Below, piece after piece: positions 46,317 to 55,019 of a DNA stretch of 64,000 nucleotides. The stretch is taken from contig NZ_LBGV01000001.1 of NCBI RefSeq assembly GCF_001274635.1, positions 496,001 through 560,000 on the forward strand. Reading direction: 5' to 3'. A program made the position numbers and the translations under genes. The notes beneath the pieces were generated by a model, which saw only the letters and a list, made by a program, of their open reading frames with translations, made no database searches and was not told where the DNA came from. Position 1 is the first letter of the stretch. Each line of letters begins with the position of its first letter. This DNA is from Persicobacter sp. CCB-QB2. GTDB lineage: Bacteria > Bacteroidota > Bacteroidia > Cytophagales > Cyclobacteriaceae.

Positions 46317-46634
46317 GTGTGACACCTAGAAGCAGTAGCAAGTCTCAAGGTGGTTTACTGTGAAGTATTATCGAAATTACCATAAGCGGGAGCTTATATG
46401 GTATCGCGCGAAGCGTCGAGACCGCAAAACTCCGTACTGACAAACAGGAACCAAATATGAGGAAATGCCCCCATTTGCTCAATATAATGGCGAAGGATTT
46501 TACCAACTTATTCTATCAATGGCCTCTGGGTTATAGTTTCTTGTAGCGCTCTGTATGACAAGATCCGTATGAATTGAGAAGTTCATGTACGGTTCTGTGA
46601 GAAGTCAGGGGTGAAATTCCCCTGGCTTATTCGA
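46317..46634 (+). ncRNA. shrunken group II intron remnant
   Basis: The sequence starts with GTGTGAC, a 5'-end-like GUGYG. A 34-base domain V hairpin lies at 46562-46595 with the GUACGGUUC 3' arm, followed by a domain VI hairpin (CAGGGG, loop, CCCCTG) and the end-like TTATTCGAC. Domain V begins GATCC where GAGCC is canonical, so the catalytic AGC triad reads AUC. No maturase gene is present and the total is only about 320 bases. I take it as an inactive deletion derivative. It lies antisense to both flanking genes. Confidence 0.65.
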
Positions 46635-46650
46635 CTGGAAAGCGTTATTA

Positions 46651-48387
46651 TTAAATTATATCAATTATTGCAGCATCGCTTTTCTCTTGTTCTTGAACTT
46701 GGTTATTCAAACTCTCAATCCACTTTTTATATCTTTCTTTTATGAACCGCGCAGAACGATTTACTTGTTTGATGTCGATTTCATCAATATCTTCAGCTTT
46801 TGGAAAGAGAATTTTATCTACACTATTGCCCAATATTATAATTGAAGGCCTATCGCTTTTTAAAAATTCTTTGTGAATCAATTCCTCTTTTACTTCCTTA
46901 TTTAATAATTCAACCGAAACTAAAAATGTTTTACTTATAATATCGTATTTATCGTCATTATTTAATTGTTCAATATCATCCAATCTCCCACCTAATTCAT
47001 CTAGCATAGGAATAATTAGATTAGATAGCATTGGAATATAATCTTGCTCACAAAGCAAGGTTAAAAAATGTGAGTTTTCTAAAACATAAAACCAATTTCT
47101 ATTTATTATGGATTGAATCTTCTTATAAATATTTTTTTTATTTGATTCATTCAAATTACTAATATAGTTTGCTGCAAAATACTCTTGTAACGACCTATGT
47201 GGGAATGCGTAATCAAGACCTTCTTTATTAAGTACACCTATTGCTACTTGTAAATCATTAATTATTTTATCATTATCAAAATCAATATTAGTCTTTTTTT
47301 CCTTTATTGTCTGAAGTTTTTTATCTAAATAGTCAGACTGAAAAATAAAGCGCTCTTCAAAAAATGAGATAAAACTAAATAATCTTAGGACATCCTCGAA
47401 CCCCTGTTTGGATAACCCTGATATTTTCTCTCTCACATATGACAACTTTGAAACACTATCATGAACAGAAAATAATGTATCAAATACTTGCTTATAAAAA
47501 TCACTCCTTTTCTGAGGAATCTCAGAGTATGATTGAAATGTTAATATAAACATTGACAGTAACAAAGGATTACTTAAGAATGATTTATAAGAACTACCAT
47601 CTATTTTTGCTACCGCTTTGATTATTTTTTCAGCTAATTCTATTTCGTTATTATAAATCTGCTTTTTAATAAATGGCGGAATTTCTTTTTCGTCTAAATC
47701 ACAAACATAATAGTTAGTAAAAAGTGGCAAAGTATCAATGTTTGTATATGGTCGTGATGTAATAAGAAAATAATTCTTAGGAAATCTGCTAACAAAACTA
47801 TCTATCTCTTTTGTTATTTGTTCTTTTTTATTTGTACTTATTTCATCATAACCATCAAGGAAAAAAACAAATGAATCATTATTTAGGAGCCTCTCAATTA
47901 TAGAAGCTGTAAACCCTAACTTATGAAAAAGGAATATTTCATTGTAAATATATTCAGTAAATGAATGTTTATATTCATTTAGATACCGAAGTTCAATTTT
48001 TATTGGGATCTTAAAAGATTTTTCTACTGAATTTATAAATAAATATTTGACAATTGTACTCTTGCCGCTACCTGCACTGCCAATTAATGTTATATAATTT
48101 GATTTACTAAAAATTTCAGAAATGTTATTAGTTGATTTTTTCTTTATATTTACATGATGGTTATGTAATCTTTCTTTAGTATATATATGTAACGGAAGAT
48201 AAAAGTCACTTAGTTTAATAGGTTCTGAACGATGTAATAATGTCTTTGTGTAATAATTGCGCTTAAATTCTATGGCTTGGTATTCAAGCAACCTATTTTT
48301 AGCTAACTGTTGCAATTCATTACCTACTAATTTTAGAGCGGAATTAATAGGTGATTCCAATAGGCCTTTAAAATCAGAAATATTCAT
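46651..48387 (-). CDS. NACHT-type STAND NTPase (candidate anti-phage protein)
   Basis: This is a 578-residue protein. After a helical N-terminal region (1-95) comes a NACHT module: Walker A GSAGSGKS (103-110), Walker B with the extra acidic residues FFLDGYDEI, the sensor TSRP and the downstream LSNPLLLSMF motif of winged-helix NACHT proteins. The C-terminal half is helical, with FPHRSLQEYFAA typical of the family. Bacterial NACHT proteins of this size take part in phage defence. No separate effector domain is recognisable at either end. Confidence 0.8.
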   Translation of the reverse strand: MNISDFKGLLESPINSALKLVGNELQQLAKNRLLEYQAIEFKRNYYTKTLLHRSEPIKLSDFYLPLHIYTKERLHNHHVNIKKKSTNNISEIFSKSNYITLIGSAGSGKSTIVKYLFINSVEKSFKIPIKIELRYLNEYKHSFTEYIYNEIFLFHKLGFTASIIERLLNNDSFVFFLDGYDEISTNKKEQITKEIDSFVSRFPKNYFLITSRPYTNIDTLPLFTNYYVCDLDEKEIPPFIKKQIYNNEIELAEKIIKAVAKIDGSSYKSFLSNPLLLSMFILTFQSYSEIPQKRSDFYKQVFDTLFSVHDSVSKLSYVREKISGLSKQGFEDVLRLFSFISFFEERFIFQSDYLDKKLQTIKEKKTNIDFDNDKIINDLQVAIGVLNKEGLDYAFPHRSLQEYFAANYISNLNESNKKNIYKKIQSIINRNWFYVLENSHFLTLLCEQDYIPMLSNLIIPMLDELGGRLDDIEQLNNDDKYDIISKTFLVSVELLNKEVKEELIHKEFLKSDRPSIIILGNSVDKILFPKAEDIDEIDIKQVNRSARFIKERYKKWIESLNNQVQEQEKSDAAIIDII

Positions 48388-48753
48388 ATTGATTATGTTT
48401 TATTAATTATACTGTATAAGTAATTCGTGCTACTACTTCACGGAATTGGAGTTTGTTTGCCTATATCCGTGTATCGATCACCTAGTGGTGGATAGCCAAA
48501 CAAAACGATTATAAGACTGATAGCCACCAAGTAATAAACACCATTCATAATTACGCATAGCCGTACAATACAGCAGCTAAACGCAATCTTAAAAATACTA
48601 AACAATCGCTCAATATTCCTAATGTGGTAAATCCAACAATCCCCTTTTTATATTGCACTTTTAAATTCTATTTAACATATCGGATTTTATCATCATTTTT
48701 CCGAGTCGGTTAACTCACATAATGACAATTAGTTAGGGTTCTTGAGTAAAGGC
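48388..48753. other. intergenic region without recognisable genes
   Basis: These 366 bases upstream of the NACHT gene presumably carry its promoter. I see no gene, no tRNA and no strong repeat. Short inverted stretches occur around CACCTAGTGGTGG, near 48479-48491. Confidence 0.4.
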
Positions 48754-48794
48754 AAAAAAAAGCCATCAAATTTTCTAATGCTCGATTTGATGGC
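48754..48794 (-). terminator. Rho-independent terminator after parB
   Basis: On the minus strand GCCATCAAAT and ATTTGATGGC form a 10-bp stem (48785-48794 with 48762-48771) followed by eight T residues. It lies 64 bases beyond the parB stop. Confidence 0.9.
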
Positions 48795-48857
48795 ATAAGT
48801 AAGTTAATTTTTTTCTAAATACTCCTCAACCTGAATTTTATTTTCTGATGCACCTAT

Positions 48858-49646
48858 TTATTTAAAGAGCCTGACTATTTCACTTTTTTGATCTTCACTT
48901 AATAGCCCTTCCTCCTCTGCCTTTACCAAAGTTCGAATAGCTCGCTCTATTTTCTTCATAAATAAGGTATTAGCGTTTTCTTTTGGGGCTTCATCAGCCA
49001 ATCCAGTAGCCCATTCCCGTATTTTGGCGTCAGATATTTTCTTCTTGCCGCTTAAGACTGCCTCTTTGATTCCGGGCTCTTTTTCATTCCAAAGATCCAA
49101 ACCAATCTGATATAGCCCGTCGTTCCGAATCGTTTTTTCGGAAACCCCTTGCTCTTGGGCAATCTGTTCGGAAGCTTTGTTTTTAGGAGTGGAAAAATTT
49201 TCCACTCCTTTCGAATATTGGTTTGTGCCATGCTTTTTCTTCATCCGATTATACAGCAATCCCCGATAATACTTCAGCTGTTTGGCGTTCAAATTCCGGC
49301 GGCTGAACTGGTTCAGAATCATCCAGTCTTTGGCTTCTTCCAAAGATTGGAAGTCTTTTTCTATCCAGGGATAATCCTTGATGCCCATCTTTTGAATGGC
49401 CTCATATCGGTTGTGGCCGTCAATAATGACATGGTCTTCCTCCCGCTTCCAGAGAATGAGCGGGTCCCGAATGCCATCAGTCTTAATGCTTTCAAAAAGG
49501 TTAAACTTTTCTTCCGAAGTGAGTGGCTGAATGAATTGCTTCAGCTCTACCAACTCGGTGATGATAAAAGGTTTCTTAGGCAATTGGTCGATGTGCTGGA
49601 TTTTATCAAAATCCATATCACGCATCATATTGAGGATTTTACTCAT
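48858..49646 (-). CDS. parB: ParB-like partition/regulatory protein
   Basis: This is a 262-residue protein. The ParB/Srx N-terminal domain includes DGIRDPLILWKREEDHVIIDGHNRYEAIQKM. It is followed by a helix-turn-helix region (ASEQIAQEQGVSEKTIRND) and a basic helical C-terminus. ParB proteins bind centromere-like sites and work with ParA in segregation; the domain also cleaves DNA in some families. It overlaps parA by ATGA. Confidence 0.85.
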   Translation of the reverse strand: MSKILNMMRDMDFDKIQHIDQLPKKPFIITELVELKQFIQPLTSEEKFNLFESIKTDGIRDPLILWKREEDHVIIDGHNRYEAIQKMGIKDYPWIEKDFQSLEEAKDWMILNQFSRRNLNAKQLKYYRGLLYNRMKKKHGTNQYSKGVENFSTPKNKASEQIAQEQGVSEKTIRNDGLYQIGLDLWNEKEPGIKEAVLSGKKKISDAKIREWATGLADEAPKENANTLFMKKIERAIRTLVKAEEEGLLSEDQKSEIVRLFK

Positions 49647-50317
49647 AGCGCAGGTATGTTTTCAGGTTCTAAAATAATTTTATTGAGATGTTCATATAGG
49701 ATGTTGAATTCATCGTCTATTTCCGCGCCTGCAATTATTTTGTCAGCTTGGGTGAGTTGATAGCGCTTCAGCTGACGTAGGCCCTGTCCATAAACCGGGA
49801 TTTGGCGCTTGTTGAAAAATTCCATGGCAGCGCCAAAGTCTTTGCTCCGGTCTCTTTTATTGAGAATCACCCCGATTTCAGTTTCCAAACCATAGGAAGC
49901 GCGGCTTTCTTTTACCGCTTTCAGCTGCTGGATGAATTGTATGGTGGTGTAAATTTCCAGGGATGCGGTGGAAGTGGGGACAATAATATGATCCGCCATG
50001 GTCAGGATAATCGATACGTCTCCACCTTCCAATCGGCCGGGCACATCAATGATGGTGATATCATATTGGGCGGAAAGTGATATCACTTTTTCCTTTAATG
50101 CATTCCTTTGGCCGGTGGTGTCGAGGAAAATGATATCAAAATGCTTCCTTTTGGTATTCATCTTCATCACTTCAAATGAACGTTGAGGGTCGGCATCAAT
50201 AACCGCTACTTTGAGTCCTTTCCGATAGTAGAGTGCTGCGGCGTACATACAGGCGATGGTCGATTTCCCAACGCCACCTTTTTGATTCGCTAATGCAATG
50301 ATTTTCATATTATTCAC
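49643..50317 (-). CDS. parA: ParA-family ATPase
   Basis: This 224-residue protein has the deviant Walker A KGGVGKST (residues 13-20), DADPQRSF, and a Walker B-like IIDVPGRLEGGD. It probably moves the ParB-DNA complex so that the extrachromosomal form of the element is inherited. The compact size fits plasmid/phage ParA of the type lacking an N-terminal HTH. It is preceded by a small gene that overlaps it by eight bases. Confidence 0.9.
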   Translation of the reverse strand: MNNMKIIALANQKGGVGKSTIACMYAAALYYRKGLKVAVIDADPQRSFEVMKMNTKRKHFDIIFLDTTGQRNALKEKVISLSAQYDITIIDVPGRLEGGDVSIILTMADHIIVPTSTASLEIYTTIQFIQQLKAVKESRASYGLETEIGVILNKRDRSKDFGAAMEFFNKRQIPVYGQGLRQLKRYQLTQADKIIAGAEIDDEFNILYEHLNKIILEPENIPAL

Positions 50318-50630
50318 TTAAGATTTGGATTTTATATTGGATGTTTAAATGCTTGTATTGGAGGATTTTTGCCAGTATATTAAAGGTTTCAAAATCCTGA
50401 GACTCACTGTAAATCACGATTTCACCGTCTTCTTCCAGCAGGCTGGAAGAACGTACCATGATGAAGTTGTTCAGCTCATAGCACTTAGGGGAAATGTCAA
50501 TGGCGTATTCCATGGCTTTGATAAGCGCCAATTCCTTTTCGGCTATGCCGGAGAGTAGCACAAAGAAATTTCCGCATTCAATGATGTGTTGGTCGAATTG
50601 TGTAATCACCATATGCTTTGGTTTGATCAA
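50310..50630 (-). CDS. small protein upstream of parA, unknown function
   Basis: This 106-residue, probably alpha/beta protein (HIIECGNFFVLLSGIAEKE, YSESQDFETFNILAKILQ) overlaps parA. An internal ATG at 50612 is also plausible. It could be a regulator of the par operon; no family recognised. Confidence 0.6.
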   Translation of the reverse strand: MIKPKHMVITQFDQHIIECGNFFVLLSGIAEKELALIKAMEYAIDISPKCYELNNFIMVRSSSLLEEDGEIVIYSESQDFETFNILAKILQYKHLNIQYKIQILSE

Positions 50631-50647
50631 TTGAATCCAATTTTGGT

Positions 50648-50813
50648 TGAGGAAACCTTATTTGTATTTCCTCATTTTCATTTCCTGTTTCCTCAAAAAT
50701 GGGGGCTGTTTCCTCACTATCTCCTCATTAAATAATTATATAAATATTATTTTTATTGTATTATTATTTGATTTGAGGGCCAAGAAGGCTGAAAGATTGG
50801 TCCAATGAGGAAA
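50648..50813. repeat. TGAGGAAA iteron-like cluster
   Basis: TGAGGAAA or its complement TTTCCTCA occurs at 50648-50655, 50667-50674, 50688-50695, 50709-50716 and 50806-50813, with a partial copy near 50722. The intervening DNA is AT-rich. The cluster lies between the primase-helicase and par genes, so a replication origin or ParB-binding centromere is likely. Three more copies lie at 11074-11389 next to the integrase. Confidence 0.65.
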
Positions 50814-50826
50814 TAGCAAATTTTCC

Positions 50827-53800
50827 TTACGCGTGTATGAGCTCTTCTTTTAGAAAGTGATTGATTTTCTCAAATTGGTCTCTGAAGCGGATATCATGTT
50901 CCTGGTATAATTTGAGGTAGTCAAAGACAAATCCGGAGGATCGGCTGCCCGTTTCAGTGTACAGCAGATTTTTATCCTTAAATTCAATAAAGCTTTCGTG
51001 TGATTTTAAAGCCTCCCGAATGGTCACTTCTTTCTCCGGTTGAATCCCTCTATTTCGGCATTCGGGTAAATACACATCTTTATGAATTTCTCTTAACTTG
51101 AAGTAAATGTGTAGCTCCTTATCATCCTTTGCGCTAAAATCATAATGAACACCCTGATGTAGGTGAGCGCTATTTCTAATGGTAAGGAAGAAGTCGATGG
51201 TGATATCATGAACATTCGCCAGGTCTTTCTGTCGAGAAATCAAATCCAGGAACTTATCAACCAATGTATCCGGATCGATGTATTCCGCCAATACCGGATA
51301 CTTTTCCGCTACCAAAAAGAAAATAGCAATCAAAGGAGAGATATTATTCGAATCCCGATCAATGAGCTCGATCTCCCTTTCTCTTGCCCGCTTATAAACC
51401 TCTCTTGAAATCGTTTTTCGGGTTTTTCGATATCTTTCATTGACATGGGCGCTTAATGACAAAAATTGATTGGTGAGGAAGGTCAATTTTTTGGTCTGGA
51501 GTATTTCCTTAAAGTCCTCAAACTTATCCCGATCCCAGTTTGGAGCATCTTTCAATGAGTAGCATAAAAGGATACAGCGGGAGTAAAGCGCATCATCACA
51601 AAGCGGATAGGCGTTGCCAGTAATAATCACGCTACCTTTCGGCATGCTCTTATTCGTTTGGTTGTCATTGCTGAGTTTACCCCTGACATCTCCGGAGCCA
51701 TCGGCCAGTCCCTTTAAGAATTCTATTTTCTTCTGATCCAGGTGGTTATTGAATTCAGAAAGATAAAAAGGGATATTTGAAGTCATATTCATAGACCTTC
51801 GGATTCCCACCGTGGTACCTCCGGCAGTTAAGTTGATCCCATCGCGGTGCAGTAGCCCGCCGAAGAGGTAAAGAATAGTGCGGGCAGCATTGGTTTTTCC
51901 CGCTCCCTTTTCACCATAAAGAAAAAGTAGCGGGAAATATTCATCATGCTCGAAGATCTCATTCCAAAATAGAGAGCTCAGATAGTAGAGGATCAAAACC
52001 TCCGCTTTTTCCTGGTGGATGTCCGTCAAATATTGGAGGAATTCTTTTATCGATAAATCACACTTTTGGTGATATTGATGCACCAGAGCGGCACTGTAGC
52101 CGCTGAGGTTATTGTCCTCTACATAGCCTATTTGCTGTACTTTCCATGGGAAATAATAATTTTCTGGTCCATCCTCCCCTGGGAGTTGTACCACTCCGTT
52201 TTCATCCACTGGATAAAACTTTTGGTCTTTGCTAATGCCATTTCCCCATACCCAAAAATCACGCTTGACATTTCGACCAATGGTTTCTAACTGATAAGCG
52301 GTTTCACTTTTTCTCATTGCCATGTCTTTGGCGGATTGAAAAATGGTCTCAGTGGCATTGGATCCATACCAAATCAAACCCAGACTATTGGAAATTAATT
52401 TCTTGAATGCGTTTAGGTTAGCGGTATCAATAGCAGAAGCCAACATGGTCGATTTTTTGCCATCATACTTTTTGAAATGAATGAGTAATCGATTGGATTC
52501 CCCTTGCTGCTCCAGATAGTATTGGATATGGAAGGTAAAGTTGGCCACGCGTTTGGGGCCTTGCGGGGTGGGGCTCATCATAAAGCCATCTTCTACATAG
52601 TAACCCTCCGCTTCCCATTGTTCCAATGAACTTTCCGAAAGGTCATTGTCTTTGGAGAGTAAATCCTGTTGTTTGGGCAGTTTGATCTGCGTTTTGAACA
52701 GCCGCCATTTTTTGGCTATCAAATCATAATAAGCTGCTCGTTTGATGGTATCCGGGATAGAAAGAATGAGCTCGCCCATTTCTTTGACTTTCTCCGCTTC
52801 ATATATAGGGCCCTGAACTTTTGCCTCCAATAGAGTGGGTAACAGCAAGTAATCTTCAATATAGGCCTGAGCGGAATCAAGAAAATCCGTAATCTTTTCT
52901 TGCGTATCAAGCGTTTGAAAGTAATCATCCGGATCACCCTTTTCAGGAATTAAAATAGAAACATTTAATCCCTGAGCCACAGCCTTTTTTGCAATTTTGT
53001 CTACTGCTTTAATGCCTTCTTCTCCGTCATTATCTGCGATGAAGCAGATGTTTTGCGTAAGCCTTTTAATCAATTCAATTTGACCATCGTGCAGATCTTT
53101 TCCGAGTAATGCGCAAACGTTAAAAATGCCTTTAGACCAAAGCCTTAAAACATCCGTAGCGCCTTCGCAAAGGTAGAGTAAATCTCTTTTCTCCTGTTTA
53201 ATACCCTCGTAGTTCACTTTTCCTTTCCCCACAAATCGATAGGCGATATGAATGCCATAAAGCGCTTTTTGTTTGTTCCAAATTTTGGTGGAAGAATGGC
53301 GGTATTTTGGGCCGGTACCTTCCACTTTTCTACCTGAAAAGGCTATAGGTTGACCCTGTATATCCAGAATGGGAAACATGACCCGATTAGCAAAATTGAA
53401 TCGTCCCGATTTGTTGATTAGGTCCCCCTGTAATAATTGCGTTTTGGATAGCTCTTTCAATTCCGATAGGCTGGACGCAAATCCAATCTTCGCCCATTCC
53501 AATGCTCGATCATCATAAGCCCGATTGAGGAAAGCTTCCGGAATTTCATTCTGGATGAAGGATTCCATGGCAGATATCAAGGTGGACTGTAGTTCGTTCT
53601 TTTGATGGCGAGCGGTTTCAATGGCTTTGGCTTGCTCAGCGGATAAGGCTTCATATTGTAATGCAATGCCATATTTTTGCCCCAGGTATTGAAGTGCTTC
53701 CAAATAGCTCATTTTCTGATGATTCATCAAAAATGAAATGGCGTCTCCACTCTTTCCGCATCCATAGCAATTATAATAATTCTTAGCCCGGTGGATTTTA

Positions 53801-53949
53801 AAGGAGGGCGTTTTCTCTTCGTGAAACGGACAACAGGCTTCATAATATTGTCCGGATTTTTTCAGCGGTACAAATTCATTGACTACCTCATGGGTTACCA
53901 TCGCTGACTTGATTTGCTGAATGGTATCAGTAGAAAGAAAGTTCTTCAT
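50827..53949 (-). CDS. replicative primase-helicase
   Basis: This is a 1040-residue protein. Residues about 35-75 form a CHC2 zinc finger (CCPFHEEKTPSF ... CYGCGKSGDA) as in DnaG. A TOPRIM domain follows at about 255-345 (LYLCEGATDVLRLW, CFIADNDGEEGI), then a P-loop helicase part with LYGEKGAGKTNAA (about 677-685) and LSEFNNHLDQKK. This is the architecture of phage or plasmid primase-helicases that replicate an autonomous element. It is the main evidence that the region replicates outside the chromosome. Confidence 0.85.
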   Translation of the reverse strand: MKNFLSTDTIQQIKSAMVTHEVVNEFVPLKKSGQYYEACCPFHEEKTPSFKIHRAKNYYNCYGCGKSGDAISFLMNHQKMSYLEALQYLGQKYGIALQYEALSAEQAKAIETARHQKNELQSTLISAMESFIQNEIPEAFLNRAYDDRALEWAKIGFASSLSELKELSKTQLLQGDLINKSGRFNFANRVMFPILDIQGQPIAFSGRKVEGTGPKYRHSSTKIWNKQKALYGIHIAYRFVGKGKVNYEGIKQEKRDLLYLCEGATDVLRLWSKGIFNVCALLGKDLHDGQIELIKRLTQNICFIADNDGEEGIKAVDKIAKKAVAQGLNVSILIPEKGDPDDYFQTLDTQEKITDFLDSAQAYIEDYLLLPTLLEAKVQGPIYEAEKVKEMGELILSIPDTIKRAAYYDLIAKKWRLFKTQIKLPKQQDLLSKDNDLSESSLEQWEAEGYYVEDGFMMSPTPQGPKRVANFTFHIQYYLEQQGESNRLLIHFKKYDGKKSTMLASAIDTANLNAFKKLISNSLGLIWYGSNATETIFQSAKDMAMRKSETAYQLETIGRNVKRDFWVWGNGISKDQKFYPVDENGVVQLPGEDGPENYYFPWKVQQIGYVEDNNLSGYSAALVHQYHQKCDLSIKEFLQYLTDIHQEKAEVLILYYLSSLFWNEIFEHDEYFPLLFLYGEKGAGKTNAARTILYLFGGLLHRDGINLTAGGTTVGIRRSMNMTSNIPFYLSEFNNHLDQKKIEFLKGLADGSGDVRGKLSNDNQTNKSMPKGSVIITGNAYPLCDDALYSRCILLCYSLKDAPNWDRDKFEDFKEILQTKKLTFLTNQFLSLSAHVNERYRKTRKTISREVYKRAREREIELIDRDSNNISPLIAIFFLVAEKYPVLAEYIDPDTLVDKFLDLISRQKDLANVHDITIDFFLTIRNSAHLHQGVHYDFSAKDDKELHIYFKLREIHKDVYLPECRNRGIQPEKEVTIREALKSHESFIEFKDKNLLYTETGSRSSGFVFDYLKLYQEHDIRFRDQFEKINHFLKEELIHA

Positions 53950-54170
53950 ATTAAATTACATGAATATTACATGTATTAATTGAATTAAAATAAGTGATTG
54001 ATTTAGAATTGGTAAAAAAATCCTGTCACTGAGCTGACTTTCAATCTTTGATTAATTATATTTAATTCATCAAATCAATCAGAAGTACTCAGTGCTTTAA
54101 CCCTCGGATGGAGGATGGTTTTTAACCAATCATGATGCGCTTTGTTTCCTTTGGTTTGAGTCGTACAAGA

Positions 54171-54213
54171 AATTGTACTTTACTAGTATTGAGGGTCGGA
54201 TTTCAATACTAGT
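54171..54213. promoter_or_regulatory. operator-like inverted repeats upstream of the primase-helicase
   Basis: AATTGTACTTT (54171-54181) is the motif found three times next to the integrase. It is followed by a perfect 11-bp inverted repeat, ACTAGTATTGA (54182-54192) and TCAATACTAGT (54203-54213). The site lies between the small regulator and the primase-helicase and is a good candidate for its control. Confidence 0.5.
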
Positions 54214-54266
54214 TCTCTAAACTTACAAGAGCTAGCGCAGCAATGTGTTAGCTTTTTTTATGCCGT

Positions 54267-54488
54267 TTAACTCACAAATTGGCCTATTTCGACTTTAAGC
54301 CAGTCACTTAGGCTTTTAGCTTCTTCAATTGTGATCGGCTTGCCACTGTTGTTTAAAATACGGGTAAATCGCTTTCTGGTAAGTCCTAGTTCACTGAGTT
54401 TTTCATCAGTGGGTCTGGCCTCCAGACCAAACCTTTCTTCTATCAAATTCGATAGGATGTTGAGGGGTTTTTGCTTCGATAATGTCAT
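54267..54488 (-). CDS. small DNA-binding regulator
   Basis: In this 73-residue protein KLSELGLTRKRFTRILNNSGK looks like a helix-turn-helix with an XRE/Cro-type spacing, followed by ITIEEAKSLSDWL. It is the first gene upstream of the primase-helicase in the same direction, with operator-like repeats between them. It probably regulates replication genes. Confidence 0.6.
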   Translation of the reverse strand: MTLSKQKPLNILSNLIEERFGLEARPTDEKLSELGLTRKRFTRILNNSGKPITIEEAKSLSDWLKVEIGQFVS

Positions 54489-54899
54489 ATAATCACCTTA
54501 ATTATGTACAATAATTTAAGCGATTATCGGCAATAGGAAATGGAAAGTCAAGGGGGAGAAAAGCGAGGCTCAAAAAATGTTTGAACTTAAAGATTTAGAT
54601 AATTATATAAATACCTATTTAAATCCTACCCCAAAATGTAAGTCTCTTGCGAAATAATGCAAAAATAACCAAATAGATTAGGTATAAATGTACTTTCCAT
54701 AGAGGAAAGTGATAGCTGTATCAATTTCTGTATCAAAAATTGATACAAGTTTTTTTCATCGCTAAGCTACTGAAATACAATGTAATAAAAATTTAGAATT
54801 GGCTTTACGTTTTCTATCAAGAAAAAATGAAAAAGAAACGATTGATTATTAGAAATAAGGTGTTGAATGATCGATCTAGCTTTTTATGAAAAGCCCTGT
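54489..54899. promoter_or_regulatory. AT-rich right-end region with palindrome
   Basis: No gene is seen in these 411 bases. TGTATCAA and TTGATACA form a perfect 8-bp palindrome with a 3-base centre at 54729-54747; another TGTATCAATT lies directly upstream at 54717-54726. A T-run follows the palindrome, so it could act as an operator or terminator. The region ends at the right direct repeat. Confidence 0.5.
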
Positions 54900-54919
54900 C
54901 TGCTCAGGCGGTGGACTTT
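54900..54919 (+). repeat. right direct repeat, candidate attR
   Basis: CTGCTCAGGCGGTGGACTTT is identical to 9476-9495. The next base differs and TTAT follows again. It lies just outside the terminator of the ilv operon, so the right side of the element borders core chromosome. The hairpin partner present at the left copy (CACC) is replaced here by CTGT. Confidence 0.7.
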
Positions 54920-54942
54920 CTTATTGCAATGATTTTCTCCAT

Positions 54943-54970
54943 AAAAAAATCCGGGACGAACGCCCCGGAT
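54943..54970 (-). terminator. Rho-independent terminator of the ilv operon
   Basis: On the minus strand ATCCGGG and CCCGGAT pair around a GC-rich loop and are followed by seven T residues, about 50 bases after the ilvC stop. Confidence 0.9.
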
Positions 54971-55019
54971 TCAGGTATAATCACAGATGATTGTTGTAGA
55001 TTATTGCTTGTTTGTATTT

